This document shows positions 25,903 through 35,368 of a DNA stretch of 41,608 nucleotides, piece by piece (the first letter of the stretch is position 1; each line of letters starts with the position of its first letter). A model generated the notes under the pieces. That model had not been told where the DNA came from and did no database searches. It worked only from the letters and a program-made list of their open reading frames with translations. The DNA is from Alphaproteobacteria bacterium (GTDB taxonomy: Bacteria > Pseudomonadota > Alphaproteobacteria > CAAHEQ01 > UBA3637), in NCBI GenBank assembly GCA_017467335.1, contig JAFTSJ010000019.1, positions 1 through 41,608 of the forward strand, written 5' to 3'. The position numbers and the translations under genes were made by a program.

Positions 25903-28683
25903 ATGGGTTTATTCAAAAAAATATTTGTTACAGCATCGCAAATGCCTGCTTTTCAAATCAGTTTATTGTTTTTTATTATGTTTTTAGCTGTAATAAAATC
26001 AATGGCTCTGACATTTTTAGATGTAAGTGCCGTTCATTTTATATTAACGGAAACATCTCGCAGAGCATTGGGAATTGATTTGATTGCTGTTTCAATTATT
26101 TTAGGATTAGTTGGATATAAAACACGTTTATTATACCGGCGAAAAGGATATGGAGCCATTGTTTTAATGACTATACTTATCCTTACTTTAATTGCCATAA
26201 TCGGATTGATTGAATATCCTTATTCAGAAGTTTACAATATTCTTTTTATCTTAAAATATGCGTTCTTTTTATTGATAAATGCTGTTTTTTGGTCTGTTTG
26301 CAGTCGTTTTTTTTCCTTAATTACTTCATCACTTAAATTTATCTTCCTTCTTATTTCAGAAGGGTTAGGATATATTTTAGGGGGTGGAATTATATGGTTT
26401 ATCAGTATAGGAGCCTATGGGTTGTTGTATTATTCCGTTGCATTATTGATTGTTTTATATGCCGGAATTTATGTGTTAACTCAAATGAAACCGGTTGCAA
26501 AAGAAATTTTTATAAAACCGGTTGGAGAAGCTCAAGATTTTACTGAACAAAAGATGGTACGTATTCTGTTGATGTTTGGCTTTTTCCTTATGACGGCATT
26601 TTGTATTATCAATTATCTTTTTTACACACAAACAATTTTGACCTATCAAGGAAAAGATATTTTGAAATGTATGGCCATATGGTGGGGAGTATTCGGTTTA
26701 ATTGAATGTTTATTATCTTTTACGTTGATACGGCGGCGTTTCTTTTATTTGTTGTCCGGTAATATGACTTTAACTGCCGTTATGATGGTTTTAGCATCGT
26801 TGAGTGTTTTTTACCAAAATTATCAGTTTATTTTTATATCCTTTTTAGGTATATCCGTTATTTTATATATGCACTATCAAGGATTGGTAGATATTTTGAT
26901 TAAAACATTGCGGGTTAATGGTAATCATAGCATCAATTTTAAACGTGTTTTTTTAATTGAACCAACCGGATTTATGCTGGGCGGTATTTTAATATATCAT
27001 ATATCATCATTGTTTGCATTATCATATGTTTTGTTGGCTTTAGGGGTTATTTCATTTTGTTTGTTGATGATATTATTTTATTTTTATGCAAATGTATTAC
27101 TTAAATCTATGCGATTACGAGAATGGCGGGGTTGTTCGTTGGTATTTGCTTCTCAGCGGGTATTTGATTATATAAAAAAAGAACTTCCGACCGTTTCACC
27201 GGATGAAGTTATTTATTTTTTGCGTGTATTAGAAATTTCACAACATCCTATTTATATGAAAACGGTTTTAAAGTCATTGAAGCATTCATCGGAAAAAGTT
27301 CGTTTTTTTGCCTTAGACCGCATTCGGCATGATTCAAATTTAACGAGATATCAATCAACGGTACAATTTATTTTTAATACGGATGCTTCTGTTTCCGTAC
27401 GGCGACAGGCGTTGGCAATTTTGATACAAATTGCCATTCAAAAAGAAGATGCAACTCTTTTAGATTCTTATGCTCCATATCTTGACAATCCGTCTTTACG
27501 AAGTGGTGCCATGATTGGTTTTTTAACCGCAGGTGGTCATCATGCTCTTTTGGCTATGGATGGTTTACAACAGATGTCAAGCAGTAACAAAACAAGTGAT
27601 AAATTATTGGCTTTACAGGTTATGAAAGAGGCTCCTTCTTCGGGTTTAATACGCTTGTTAATGCCTCTTTTAAAAAACAGAAACACACAAATTGCCCAAG
27701 ATGCCATGAAAATTGCCGGCTTAATTAAACATGCTGAATCACTTCCTTTTATTTTATCGGCCATAGATGATATTGAATTACAGGAAAATGCTTTAGTTGC
27801 TTTAAATATGTTTGGTATTCAATCATATCCCCTGATAGAACGAACGTTGCATAATGCTGAAACCAGTGCCTTTCGACAAAAGGTCTTAATTTTGTTTTTA
27901 ACAATGCAAGATAATATTGAAAGCAAACAAGTTTTGTTACGGGCTTTAAAAATCGGTAATCAGAAACTCAGAAAAGCCATTATTCGAGGTATGATAGATA
28001 CAGATGTATTTTGGACCCATCAAAGTAAATATTCTTTATTGAAACAAGGGATAGAAGCAGATTTTCAGCGAATTGATTTTTTCGACAAGTTTTTAAAGAA
28101 ATATAAACATTCTCCGTTACCCCAAGCACAAGACGCATTTGCTTTTTTAATCAGAGCAATAACGGAAGATATTGAAGAAACACGTCAACTTATTTTTTAC
28201 CAATTGCTTTTGTTGAACAGGAGTAAATTATTTACAAAAGCCGTTCGTATTTTACTGGAAGGAAATGAAAATATTTATCCGATAGCTTTAGGGGTTTTAC
28301 AAGATTTATTACGTAAAGATTTATATCGTATTATTGAACAAGTAGCCTATTTTTCATTAGAAAATCAAAAAGAAGTTATTTCATCATCGGTACCGATTGA
28401 AGAATCGGTAGAAGATTTATGCCAATTATTTTTAAAACCATTATTTCCGCTTGCTCCTTGGATACAGGCTAATATTTTAAATTGTTTAAGAAAATTAGGG
28501 CATCCAAACGGTTTGAAAGCAGTTTTAGTCGGTTTAAAAAGTCATAATACATTGGTTTTGGAAGCGTCCGTTGAAGCGTTGTGTCGGTTAGAAGAAGATC
28601 AAGATAATCTTAATAAAATTTTATTGACTGTTCCAACCAGCATTTTAGTAACTTTAAATTTAAATTCTTTACTTAAGAAATAG
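25903..28683 (+). CDS. NTT-like multi-pass membrane transporter fused to HEAT repeats
   Basis: A 926-residue protein in two halves. Residues about 15-410 hold roughly 11-12 hydrophobic helices in the pattern of ATP/ADP translocase-like (NTT) or MFS carriers. Residues about 415-926 are soluble and helical, with repeated HEAT-like pairs such as PIYMKTVLKSLKHSSEKVR, RRQALAILIQIA and NTQIAQDAMKIAGLIKHAE. I recall NTT-like proteins joined to HEAT and cyclic-nucleotide-binding domains in free-living bacteria; here the nucleotide-binding part is the next gene. The cargo is unknown, and it should not be assumed to exchange ATP for ADP as in obligate intracellular parasites. It follows ftsY by 7 nt. 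Confidence 0.75.
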   Translation: MGLFKKIFVTASQMPAFQISLLFFIMFLAVIKSMALTFLDVSAVHFILTETSRRALGIDLIAVSIILGLVGYKTRLLYRRKGYGAIVLMTILILTLIAIIGLIEYPYSEVYNILFILKYAFFLLINAVFWSVCSRFFSLITSSLKFIFLLISEGLGYILGGGIIWFISIGAYGLLYYSVALLIVLYAGIYVLTQMKPVAKEIFIKPVGEAQDFTEQKMVRILLMFGFFLMTAFCIINYLFYTQTILTYQGKDILKCMAIWWGVFGLIECLLSFTLIRRRFFYLLSGNMTLTAVMMVLASLSVFYQNYQFIFISFLGISVILYMHYQGLVDILIKTLRVNGNHSINFKRVFLIEPTGFMLGGILIYHISSLFALSYVLLALGVISFCLLMILFYFYANVLLKSMRLREWRGCSLVFASQRVFDYIKKELPTVSPDEVIYFLRVLEISQHPIYMKTVLKSLKHSSEKVRFFALDRIRHDSNLTRYQSTVQFIFNTDASVSVRRQALAILIQIAIQKEDATLLDSYAPYLDNPSLRSGAMIGFLTAGGHHALLAMDGLQQMSSSNKTSDKLLALQVMKEAPSSGLIRLLMPLLKNRNTQIAQDAMKIAGLIKHAESLPFILSAIDDIELQENALVALNMFGIQSYPLIERTLHNAETSAFRQKVLILFLTMQDNIESKQVLLRALKIGNQKLRKAIIRGMIDTDVFWTHQSKYSLLKQGIEADFQRIDFFDKFLKKYKHSPLPQAQDAFAFLIRAITEDIEETRQLIFYQLLLLNRSKLFTKAVRILLEGNENIYPIALGVLQDLLRKDLYRIIEQVAYFSLENQKEVISSSVPIEESVEDLCQLFLKPLFPLAPWIQANILNCLRKLGHPNGLKAVLVGLKSHNTLVLEASVEALCRLEEDQDNLNKILLTVPTSILVTLNLNSLLKK

Positions 28684-28692
28684 GAGAGGTTG

Positions 28693-29115
28693 ATGTCAAA
28701 TACATTTGATAAGGTTTTAATTCTAAAAAATATTTCATTATTTGAAGGGGCTTCAGAGATGGCTTTATCTGATTTAATATCCGTATCGGAAGAAAAAACA
28801 TATAAAGCCGGTGAAGAATTATTGAAAAAAGATGTTGAAAATTCATACTTGTATATTGTTTTATCCGGAAATATACATTGTATAGATAAAGACGGAACGA
28901 TAACTGAATTAGGACCTCGTCAATTTTTTGGCGAAACCACGGTTTTTAGTCCGGCTGTGATACCTTATACTGTTAAAGCCAATGAACGAACCAGTGTTTT
29001 ACGAATCAGTTCCAATCGATTATATCATATGATTTCGTTACACCCGTCTATTGCTAAAGGATTTATCGGAGAATTGTCAAGGAGATTACAAAGAGGTTAT
29101 ATCAGAAATATTTAA
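28693..29115 (+). CDS. Stand-alone cyclic nucleotide-binding-fold protein
   Basis: A 140-residue protein covering one cyclic nucleotide-binding (cNMP/CRP-type) domain and nothing more: FDKVLILKNISLFEGAS, then KAGEELLKKDVENSYLYIVLSGNIHCI, and a phosphate-cassette region FFGETTVFSPAVIPYTVKA. FGE is kept, but the Arg that normally contacts the cyclic phosphate (R-S/T-A) is replaced (PYTVKA), so it may not bind cAMP or cGMP. No DNA-binding domain is present. The ATG at 28693 follows AGGAG at 28682-28686. It lies 9 nt after the HEAT transporter and is likely its regulatory partner. Confidence 0.82.
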   Translation: MSNTFDKVLILKNISLFEGASEMALSDLISVSEEKTYKAGEELLKKDVENSYLYIVLSGNIHCIDKDGTITELGPRQFFGETTVFSPAVIPYTVKANERTSVLRISSNRLYHMISLHPSIAKGFIGELSRRLQRGYIRNI

Positions 29116-29123
29116 AATAGTGA

Positions 29124-29152
29124 TTGCTTTTTCAAAAAAAAGAAACTATTAT
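29124..29152 (+). promoter_or_regulatory. Promoter of the parvulin gene
   Basis: TTGCTT (29124-29129), a 17-nt spacer and TATTAT (29147-29152). A leader of about 25 nt with AAGGAGA leads to the ATG at 29185. The -35 resembles that of parC. Confidence 0.68.
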
Positions 29153-29184
29153 ACGAATAACCATTATAAAAAAAGGAGAAAAAC

Positions 29185-30282
29185 ATGGTCAAACAGAAGA
29201 AACAAGACGAAGTTATAGTAGAGGAAAATGCAGAAACTGTTTTAGTGAATGAAACCTCTGTTTCGGATAAGGAAAAAACAGGCTTAAAAAAAAGCACGAT
29301 TATAACCGGAATTTTGCTTTTAGGTGTTGCTGCCGTTTGGAGTGTTTTTGGATATCAGGCCATGCATTCGGAAGGCGATTCATTTTTAGGTAAGTATTTT
29401 TCAAAACAACAAACAAATGATGTTGTTGTTGCAACCATTGACGGTAAAAATATTTATATGTCTAAAATTAAAGCCATCGCCGAACAATCTCCTCAATTGG
29501 CTGAATTACCGTTTGAAGTTATTTATCCGAAATTAGTACAAGATTATGTTTTGAAAGAAGTTATTTTAAAATCTGCAAAAGATTATGAAATTCAAAAAGA
29601 TCCGATTGTTCGGACGATGATTCGTGATACTAAAAACGGTATTTTACGTAATGCTTACTTGGAAAAACGTATCAATGAATTGGCAACGCCGGAAAAATTA
29701 AAAGAATTGTATCTGGAAGAATTAAAGCAAATTGAACGTCAAGATGAAGTTCATGCACGTCATATTTTAGTTCGTACAGAAAAAGAAGCTAATGATATAT
29801 TGATTCAATTAAAAGCCGGTGCTGATTTTAAAATGTTGGCTAATGCCAAATCATTGGATGCCGAAGGTGATAACGGTGGTGATTTAGGTTATTTCCAAAA
29901 GAACATGATGATACCGGAATTTGGTGAAGCTGTGTTTGCATTGAAAAAAGGGCAGGTATCTGCTCCGATTAAAACGCCATTTGGTTGGCATATTGTTTTG
30001 GTTGAAGACAGAAGATTGGCTTCACCTCCTTCTTTTGAAGAAGTCCAAGATCAGTTACGCCAATTATTTTTTGAACGTAATGTAGAAGCCATTATGGAAC
30101 AAGAAATAAACAAACATAGTGCTAAAATTCTTGTTCCTACATTAGTCCAGTCAAAAGCATCGCCTGTTGATACTATTGTTCAAGAAATGACACAAGAAGT
30201 TTTAGACAAGGCTGCTTCCGAACAAGATAATGTTGTAGAAGTTGTTGAAGAAACACCGATAAATGATGATGTAAAAAAATAA
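29185..30282 (+). CDS. Membrane-anchored PpiC/parvulin-type peptidyl-prolyl isomerase
   Basis: A 365-residue foldase: short acidic cytoplasmic segment, one membrane helix (about 34-55), then a periplasmic chaperone part and a parvulin domain. The parvulin core spans roughly 190-285: HARHILVRTEKEANDILIQLKAG, GGDLGYFQKNMMIPEFGEAVFALKKGQVS and TPFGWHIVLVEDRR. The helical part before it resembles the SurA/PrsA N-terminal chaperone region. It probably helps fold exported or outer-membrane proteins. The C-terminal tail is acidic and low in complexity. It has its own promoter and terminator and appears to be a single-gene unit. Confidence 0.9.
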   Translation: MVKQKKQDEVIVEENAETVLVNETSVSDKEKTGLKKSTIITGILLLGVAAVWSVFGYQAMHSEGDSFLGKYFSKQQTNDVVVATIDGKNIYMSKIKAIAEQSPQLAELPFEVIYPKLVQDYVLKEVILKSAKDYEIQKDPIVRTMIRDTKNGILRNAYLEKRINELATPEKLKELYLEELKQIERQDEVHARHILVRTEKEANDILIQLKAGADFKMLANAKSLDAEGDNGGDLGYFQKNMMIPEFGEAVFALKKGQVSAPIKTPFGWHIVLVEDRRLASPPSFEEVQDQLRQLFFERNVEAIMEQEINKHSAKILVPTLVQSKASPVDTIVQEMTQEVLDKAASEQDNVVEVVEETPINDDVKK

Positions 30283-30312
30283 TCACTTGTTTGGTATTAT
30301 ATTATTTTGTTA

Positions 30313-30348
30313 ACAAAAAAGAATCCAATGGTTTGGATTCTTTTTTTT
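30313..30348. terminator. Bidirectional terminator between parvulin gene and mutL
   Basis: GAATCCAA (30321-30328) pairs with TTGGATTC (30333-30340) around TGGT, with an A-run before and eight T after. It serves both converging genes. Confidence 0.9.
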
Positions 30349-30382
30349 GTTATATGTTCTCTTAACAAATCAAAAACAGATT

Positions 30383-32269
30383 TTATTTTTTTCTGCCAAA
30401 TAATTTTTCAATATCAGATAATTTTAATTCAATATATGTGGGGCGACCATGAATACATTGTCCGGATGTACCGCATTGTTCCATTTGTCGCAACAAAGCA
30501 TTCATTTCATCAATGGTTAATTCACGTCCGGAACGTATTGAACCGTGGCAAGCCATACGGGCACATATATCTTTCATCTTGTCCTTTAATAAGATGGTAT
30601 CATCATATTCTTTAATCGTATCAACTAAATCTTGTATTAACGATTTAATATTCGTTTTGCTCATGAGGGAAGGTATTTCCCGTACAGCAACACAATCATT
30701 CCCAAAACGGTCGATAACATATCCTAATGTTTTCAATTCATCTGAACGATCAGACAATAAAATAACTTCATCTTGTTTTAAATCAATAATTTCCGGAATA
30801 AGAAGTAATTGAGTTTGTATATTCATTGTGCCGGATAATTTTTCATATGTTAATCGTTCGTGAGCAGCATGTTGATCCGTAATAATAATGCTTTCAGGTG
30901 TTTGTGAAATAATATATGTTTTATGTAATTGGGCTTTGGCAAGACCGAGAGGCGGAAAATCCGTATATGATATTTGTTCATCGTGTTGGACAGATAAATT
31001 ATCTTGTGTTTCTGATAATGGGGAAGAGAGAGTATCTGAAACGGTTTTAACGCTATAACCGATATTGTCAAAAGTAGGGGTTTCTTTACCAATACAATCA
31101 TTAAAGCATAGATTATTTGAATCGATAGACTCGTTTGACTTATTTTGAGATGAAAAAAAAGTATTGATTTGAGAACTTATTTTAGAGTGCTTTGAAAAAG
31201 CAGAAGGAACATAAACTTTATTAGGAATCAATCTGTTTTCACTTTTTTCCAAGGCTCCGATACCAATTGTTGTTGCTGTTTTATGGCCGTTTGCCGCTAA
31301 GGCATTGCGAATGGCTGAAATCATTAGTCCTCGAATACGGGCACTATCACGAAATCGAACTTCAATTTTAGCCGGATGAACATTCACATCTACTTCTTCG
31401 GGAGGAACAGATAAAAATAAAGCCAATACAGGATGTGTGTCATGACCGATTAGACCTTGAAAGGCTCCTCGAATTGCGCCGGATAAAATTTTATCTTTGA
31501 TAAAGCGTCCATTGACGAATAAATATTGCTCAGAACTTGTTGAACGGGTATATGTCGGTAACCCGATAAAACCATTAAGTTTAATGTTTTCATATTCGGC
31601 TTCAACAGGTATGGCATTTTCATCAAATGATTTTCCGATAACTTGTGAAACCCGTTTAAATAAAGTATCAACAGATGGATAATTTAAAATTGTTCGTTTA
31701 TCATCTGAAAAAATAAAATGAACATTTGGATAAGCCATGGCAATCCGATTGATTGTTTCTTTTATGCTTAAATATTCACTTTGATCTGATTTTAAAAATT
31801 TAAGTCGAGCCGGTGTTGCATAAAATAAATCTCTGACTTCAACAGTTGTACCGTACCCATGCGGTGTCGGTTGTACATCTTCCTTATGACCGGCATTAAC
31901 TTGTATTTTCCACGCCTCGTCTGAATTTTTAGGGCGAGATGTAATTGTTAAACGAGCAACAGAGGCAATAGAAGGAATGGCTTCACCTCTAAATCCTAAA
32001 AATTTAATTTGAAATAAATCATCGTTTGGTAATTTGCTGGTAGCATGTCTTTGTACGGCTAAATCAAGCTCTTGTGGGGACATGCCTTTTCCATTATCAA
32101 TAACTGAAAAATATGTTTTCCCCCCATTTTGAATTTTTATTTCGATACGAGTACTATCTGCGTCAATTGCGTTTTCAATTAACTCTTTTAAGGCAGAGGA
32201 GGGACGTTCAACAACTTCACCGGCAGCAATTTGATTGATTAAATTTTGAGGCAATAAACGTATCGTCAT
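30383..32269 (-). CDS. mutL: DNA mismatch repair protein MutL
   Basis: Couples MutS mismatch recognition to strand removal. The GHKL ATPase domain is clear from the start: INQIAAGEVVERPSSALKELIENAIDAD, DNGKGM, and GFRGEAIPSIASV (about 95-107). The C-terminal domain holds DQHAAHERLTYE, the DQHA(X)2E(X)4E endonuclease motif, plus ACHGSIRSGREL and CIHGRPTYIEL, which complete the metal site. The protein is thus the nicking type, as expected where MutH is lacking, unlike E. coli MutL. Length 628 is typical. It is the last gene of the lspA-lipoprotein-pgi-unknown-mutL operon, 2 nt after the gene before it. Confidence 0.97.
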   Translation of the reverse strand: MTIRLLPQNLINQIAAGEVVERPSSALKELIENAIDADSTRIEIKIQNGGKTYFSVIDNGKGMSPQELDLAVQRHATSKLPNDDLFQIKFLGFRGEAIPSIASVARLTITSRPKNSDEAWKIQVNAGHKEDVQPTPHGYGTTVEVRDLFYATPARLKFLKSDQSEYLSIKETINRIAMAYPNVHFIFSDDKRTILNYPSVDTLFKRVSQVIGKSFDENAIPVEAEYENIKLNGFIGLPTYTRSTSSEQYLFVNGRFIKDKILSGAIRGAFQGLIGHDTHPVLALFLSVPPEEVDVNVHPAKIEVRFRDSARIRGLMISAIRNALAANGHKTATTIGIGALEKSENRLIPNKVYVPSAFSKHSKISSQINTFFSSQNKSNESIDSNNLCFNDCIGKETPTFDNIGYSVKTVSDTLSSPLSETQDNLSVQHDEQISYTDFPPLGLAKAQLHKTYIISQTPESIIITDQHAAHERLTYEKLSGTMNIQTQLLLIPEIIDLKQDEVILLSDRSDELKTLGYVIDRFGNDCVAVREIPSLMSKTNIKSLIQDLVDTIKEYDDTILLKDKMKDICARMACHGSIRSGRELTIDEMNALLRQMEQCGTSGQCIHGRPTYIELKLSDIEKLFGRKK

Positions 32270-32271
32270 TT

Positions 32272-33009
32272 TTATCCTTTTTGATGAACGTGTGTAAAGC
32301 GGATATAAGCATATTCTTTTTGAGATGGAGAAACCCGAACAATTCGAGGAGTAGGAAGAGGGGCTTTTATTGTTCCATAAGGGGGATTTGTCTGCTCGGA
32401 AAACGGTAATGGATGCGTTAGTATTTGTTCAATATCTTCGAGATAATTAGCACCTTTTTGAACGTTTTCAACGGTATTCGGATGAGTTGTACAATAGCAA
32501 TAATAAGCCCATTTATCATTGATGCCTTGTTGCTTATAGAATGTTTCAGCTGAAGAATCCGGTTCATTGATACAGTGAACAATATCAGCAAAATCATTTT
32601 GTTTAATGTAATGTAATGCTGTAATTGATTCATATAACGTGTGAAAAAATGATTCTTGATTTTTATCGGTTAAGTGTTGAAAAGGGTATTGTGTTGCCAG
32701 TTGAACAAATGTTTCTTGCGATAAGGGTGTGTCTTGTATCACATCTGAATATAAACACGACATTTGGAAACCGGAATATATATCGTTTCCCGTTAATTCT
32801 TCAAATATATGAGCCGATACATGTAGTGGTGAAAAATGTTCTTTTTCATCTGCTATATAGGCAATCATTTTTTGTCTTTTTTCTTGTGGTAATTCACGCA
32901 TGATACTGACAAAATTTTGCAATAGGCGTTGCGTCAAATCGTTGAGATAAACAACCCCTGTTTCACTATCGATATCTGAATAATATGAACTCGATTGTGG
33001 TTTAGTCAT
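32272..33009 (-). CDS. Hypothetical protein between pgi and mutL
   Basis: A 245-residue protein that I do not recognise. It has no signal peptide, membrane helix, Cys cluster or nucleotide-binding motif. The N-terminal third looks helical (LTQRLLQNFVSIMRELPQEK), the middle is rich in Phe, His and Gln, and the end is Pro-rich followed by a short strand-like stretch (KEYAYIRFTHVHQKG). A suitable binding site precedes the ATG, and it is tightly placed in the operon, 2 nt before mutL and 21 nt after pgi, so it is very likely expressed. Confidence 0.72.
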   Translation of the reverse strand: MTKPQSSSYYSDIDSETGVVYLNDLTQRLLQNFVSIMRELPQEKRQKMIAYIADEKEHFSPLHVSAHIFEELTGNDIYSGFQMSCLYSDVIQDTPLSQETFVQLATQYPFQHLTDKNQESFFHTLYESITALHYIKQNDFADIVHCINEPDSSAETFYKQQGINDKWAYYCYCTTHPNTVENVQKGANYLEDIEQILTHPLPFSEQTNPPYGTIKAPLPTPRIVRVSPSQKEYAYIRFTHVHQKG

Positions 33010-33030
33010 TTTATTACATCCCTTACTTGA

Positions 33031-34632
33031 TTAACCATGGCGTTTTATTCTGATTTTTTCAATTAAAGCATTCGTTGAAGAATCATGCTTTAACTTCTTG
33101 TTTTTATCAAAAAGTTCCGGTAAAATATTTTTCGCTAATTGTTTACCTAATTCTACACCGAATTGGTCAAAACTATTCACATTCCATATAACACCCTGAA
33201 CAAAAACTTTATGTTCATACAGGGCAATCAAGGCTCCTAATGTCCAAGGAGTTATTTTTTCAATTAAGAGCGTGTTACTTGGTCGATTACCGTCAAACGT
33301 TTTAAACGGAATCAAATCTTCAGTAACGCCTTCTTGACGCAATTCATCAGGTGTTTTCCCTTTCATTAAGGCTTCCGGTTGGGCAATAAAGTTGGCTAAT
33401 AAAATATCGTGTTGTTGGCCTGTTTCATTCAATGAATAAATAGGAGCAATAAAGTCAGCCGGAATAATGTGTGTTCCCTGATGTATCAATTGATAAAAAG
33501 AGTGTTGTCCATTTGTTCCGGCTGCCCCGAATAAAATCGGACCGGTTTTGTAATCAACATTTTTTCCATTCTTTTTAACACTTTTTCCATTACTTTCCAT
33601 ATCCAATTGTTGCAGATAAAGCGGAAGTTTACTTAAATATTGGTCATAAGGTAAGACTGCATATGATTCGGCTCCCAAATAAGTAGTGTACCAAATGCCT
33701 AATAAACCCATAATAACCGGTAAATTTTGATTAAACGGAGCTGTTCTAAAATGGTTATCCATTGCAAATGCCCCTTCAAGCATTTGTATAAAATTATCAT
33801 ATCCGATTCCAATCATCAAAGATAAACCGATGGCTGACCACATCGAATAACGACCACCGACAAAATCCCAAAAGACAAACATATTGCCGGGATTGATACC
33901 AAACTCAGCAACGGCTTTTGTATTCGTTGAAACGGCAACAAAATGTTTTTCAACAGCATTTTGACCCAATGCCTGAACCAACCATTGACGGGCTGTTAAT
34001 GCATTTGTAATTGTTTCTTGGGTTGTAAACGTTTTGGATGAAATGATAAATAATGTTGTTTCAGGTTGGCACTGTTTCAGATGTTCCGTAATATCAGTTC
34101 CATCCACATTGGATACAAAATGAAAACGAATGTTATCAGTACGATAATATGTCAAGGCTTCACTTGCCATAGCCGGTCCCAAATCAGAACCGCCAATGCC
34201 GATATTAACAACATCAGTTATTTTTTTTCCCGTTGCACCAACCCAAGTTCCGTTTCGAACGGCATCCGAAAACGTTTTCATTTGATTTAAAACCCGATTA
34301 ATTTCAGGCATAACATCTTGTCCATCAACATAAATGGGATGATTATCACGATTGCGTAATGCAATGTGTAATACGGCTCTGTTTTCCGTTGTGTTAATTT
34401 TTTGACCGGAAAACATATTGTTAATGGCTTCTTTTAAATGTGATTCATTTGCTAATTCATACAACAAATCCATCGTTTTTGTGGTAATATTATTTTTTGA
34501 ATAATCCAATAAAAAACCATCAAATTCTGCATGGAATTTTTTAAAACGGTCTAAATCTTCATCAAATAATTTTCGCAAATGTGTAGCTCTAATTTCTTGT
34601 GAATGAGCTGATAATTTTTCATAAATACGCAT
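33031..34632 (-). CDS. pgi: Glucose-6-phosphate isomerase
   Basis: Interconverts glucose 6-phosphate and fructose 6-phosphate in glycolysis, in the cytoplasm. Signature segments are intact: [17 protein letters not shown] with the phosphate site, [24 protein letters not shown], and [20 protein letters not shown] carrying the catalytic His. The final helix includes the Lys of the active site in [14 protein letters not shown]. Length 533 is close to the 549 of E. coli. A CGGAG site precedes the ATG. It sits 24 nt downstream of the small lipoprotein gene. Together with glk at 708 it routes glucose into glycolysis. Confidence 0.97.
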   Translation of the reverse strand: MRIYEKLSAHSQEIRATHLRKLFDEDLDRFKKFHAEFDGFLLDYSKNNITTKTMDLLYELANESHLKEAINNMFSGQKINTTENRAVLHIALRNRDNHPIYVDGQDVMPEINRVLNQMKTFSDAVRNGTWVGATGKKITDVVNIGIGGSDLGPAMASEALTYYRTDNIRFHFVSNVDGTDITEHLKQCQPETTLFIISSKTFTTQETITNALTARQWLVQALGQNAVEKHFVAVSTNTKAVAEFGINPGNMFVFWDFVGGRYSMWSAIGLSLMIGIGYDNFIQMLEGAFAMDNHFRTAPFNQNLPVIMGLLGIWYTTYLGAESYAVLPYDQYLSKLPLYLQQLDMESNGKSVKKNGKNVDYKTGPILFGAAGTNGQHSFYQLIHQGTHIIPADFIAPIYSLNETGQQHDILLANFIAQPEALMKGKTPDELRQEGVTEDLIPFKTFDGNRPSNTLLIEKITPWTLGALIALYEHKVFVQGVIWNVNSFDQFGVELGKQLAKNILPELFDKNKKLKHDSSTNALIEKIRIKRHG

Positions 34633-34656
34633 TTGATACTCCGTTCATATGTTAAA

Positions 34657-34821
34657 TTAGTCTTCTTTAATTGGTTGAGTTTGTGTTTTGGGTAAAACAT
34701 AAAATTCGGGAGGCATAACAATTGATTTACCATCAACAACTTGAGTTTCTTCTAATGGTGGTTTTTTCGTTGTGCATCCCATTATCAATCCGCAAATAAC
34801 AATACAAATTATATATTTCAT
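34657..34821 (-). CDS. Small DUF3035-like lipoprotein coupled to lspA
   Basis: A 54-residue open frame too short for standard gene filters. The start ATG overlaps the lspA stop (ATGA overlap of 4 nt) and has AAGGAT upstream. The product has a lipoprotein signal, a hydrophobic stretch ending IMGC with Cys16 as the lipidated residue, then a short Lys/Pro-rich mature part of 39 residues including MPPEFYVLPK. That PPEF.L.P pattern and the position after lspA recall the alphaproteobacterial DUF3035 lipoproteins, though this one is much shorter. It should be processed by the LspA enzyme encoded just before it. Role unknown, probably outer-membrane related. Confidence 0.8.
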   Translation of the reverse strand: MKYIICIVICGLIMGCTTKKPPLEETQVVDGKSIVMPPEFYVLPKTQTQPIKED

Positions 34822-35273
34822 TTTTCATCCTTCTTTTTCTTGAATGATTGCAAAAAAATTAAAAAAGCCCCTAAACAAATGGCTGTATCGGCAATATTAA
34901 AAGCCGGCCAATGGAATGTTTGATAATGGAAGTCAATAAAATCAACAACAGATCCGATTCGTATTCGATCAATAACATTACCGATGGCACCGCCGATAAC
35001 AAGAGCCAATCCGTACTGTATCCGTTTGTTGTTTTCTTTATATAACCAATAAATCAATCCGATACAAATGACAACAGATAAGGCACTTAACAAAAATGGA
35101 CCATATGTTGTATCAGATGACAAAAAAGAAAAGCTAACCCCCTTATTATATGTTAAAAACAGGTTTAAAAAGGGTGTTATTTCTAAAAAATTATGCAAAA
35201 TCAAACTTTTTTCAGCCCAAAATTTTGTAATTTGATCAAAAAATAATGTGGCTAAAACAATTAAATAAACCAT
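34818..35273 (-). CDS. lspA: Lipoprotein signal peptidase (signal peptidase II)
   Basis: The inner-membrane aspartic protease that cuts lipoprotein signal peptides before the lipidated Cys. Four membrane helices are visible. The two catalytic Asp lie in GNVIDRI and FNIADTAICLG, and the N-terminal DQITKFWAEKSL is typical. The ATG at 35273 is preferred, because AAAGGA sits at proper distance and the length is then 151; an ATG at 35288 in the same frame adds five residues with a poor binding site. It heads the operon that runs to mutL. Confidence 0.95.
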   Translation of the reverse strand: MVYLIVLATLFFDQITKFWAEKSLILHNFLEITPFLNLFLTYNKGVSFSFLSSDTTYGPFLLSALSVVICIGLIYWLYKENNKRIQYGLALVIGGAIGNVIDRIRIGSVVDFIDFHYQTFHWPAFNIADTAICLGAFLIFLQSFKKKKDEK

Positions 35274-35352
35274 TTTGTATCCTTTCATGTTCTTTTTATA
35301 ATATATTTTCTTTGTGTTGTCATCTTTTTTTTATTTATTTTTTGTTTTTATG

Positions 35353-35361
35353 TGATATAAT
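35353..35361 (+). promoter_or_regulatory. Extended -10 promoter of the pentapeptide-repeat gene
   Basis: TGATATAAT is a perfect extended -10 element (TGnTATAAT). The expected transcript start is at about 35367-35369, coinciding with the ATG at 35369. There is no good -35 and no Shine-Dalgarno sequence, as expected for a leaderless message. Confidence 0.62.
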
Positions 35362-35368
35362 GACAAAC

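Noticed and set aside
35246-35368. Upstream extension of the pentapeptide-repeat gene
   Set aside because: It would overlap the lspA start and translate the promoter; the added residues are a hydrophobic, low-complexity read of AT-rich DNA.
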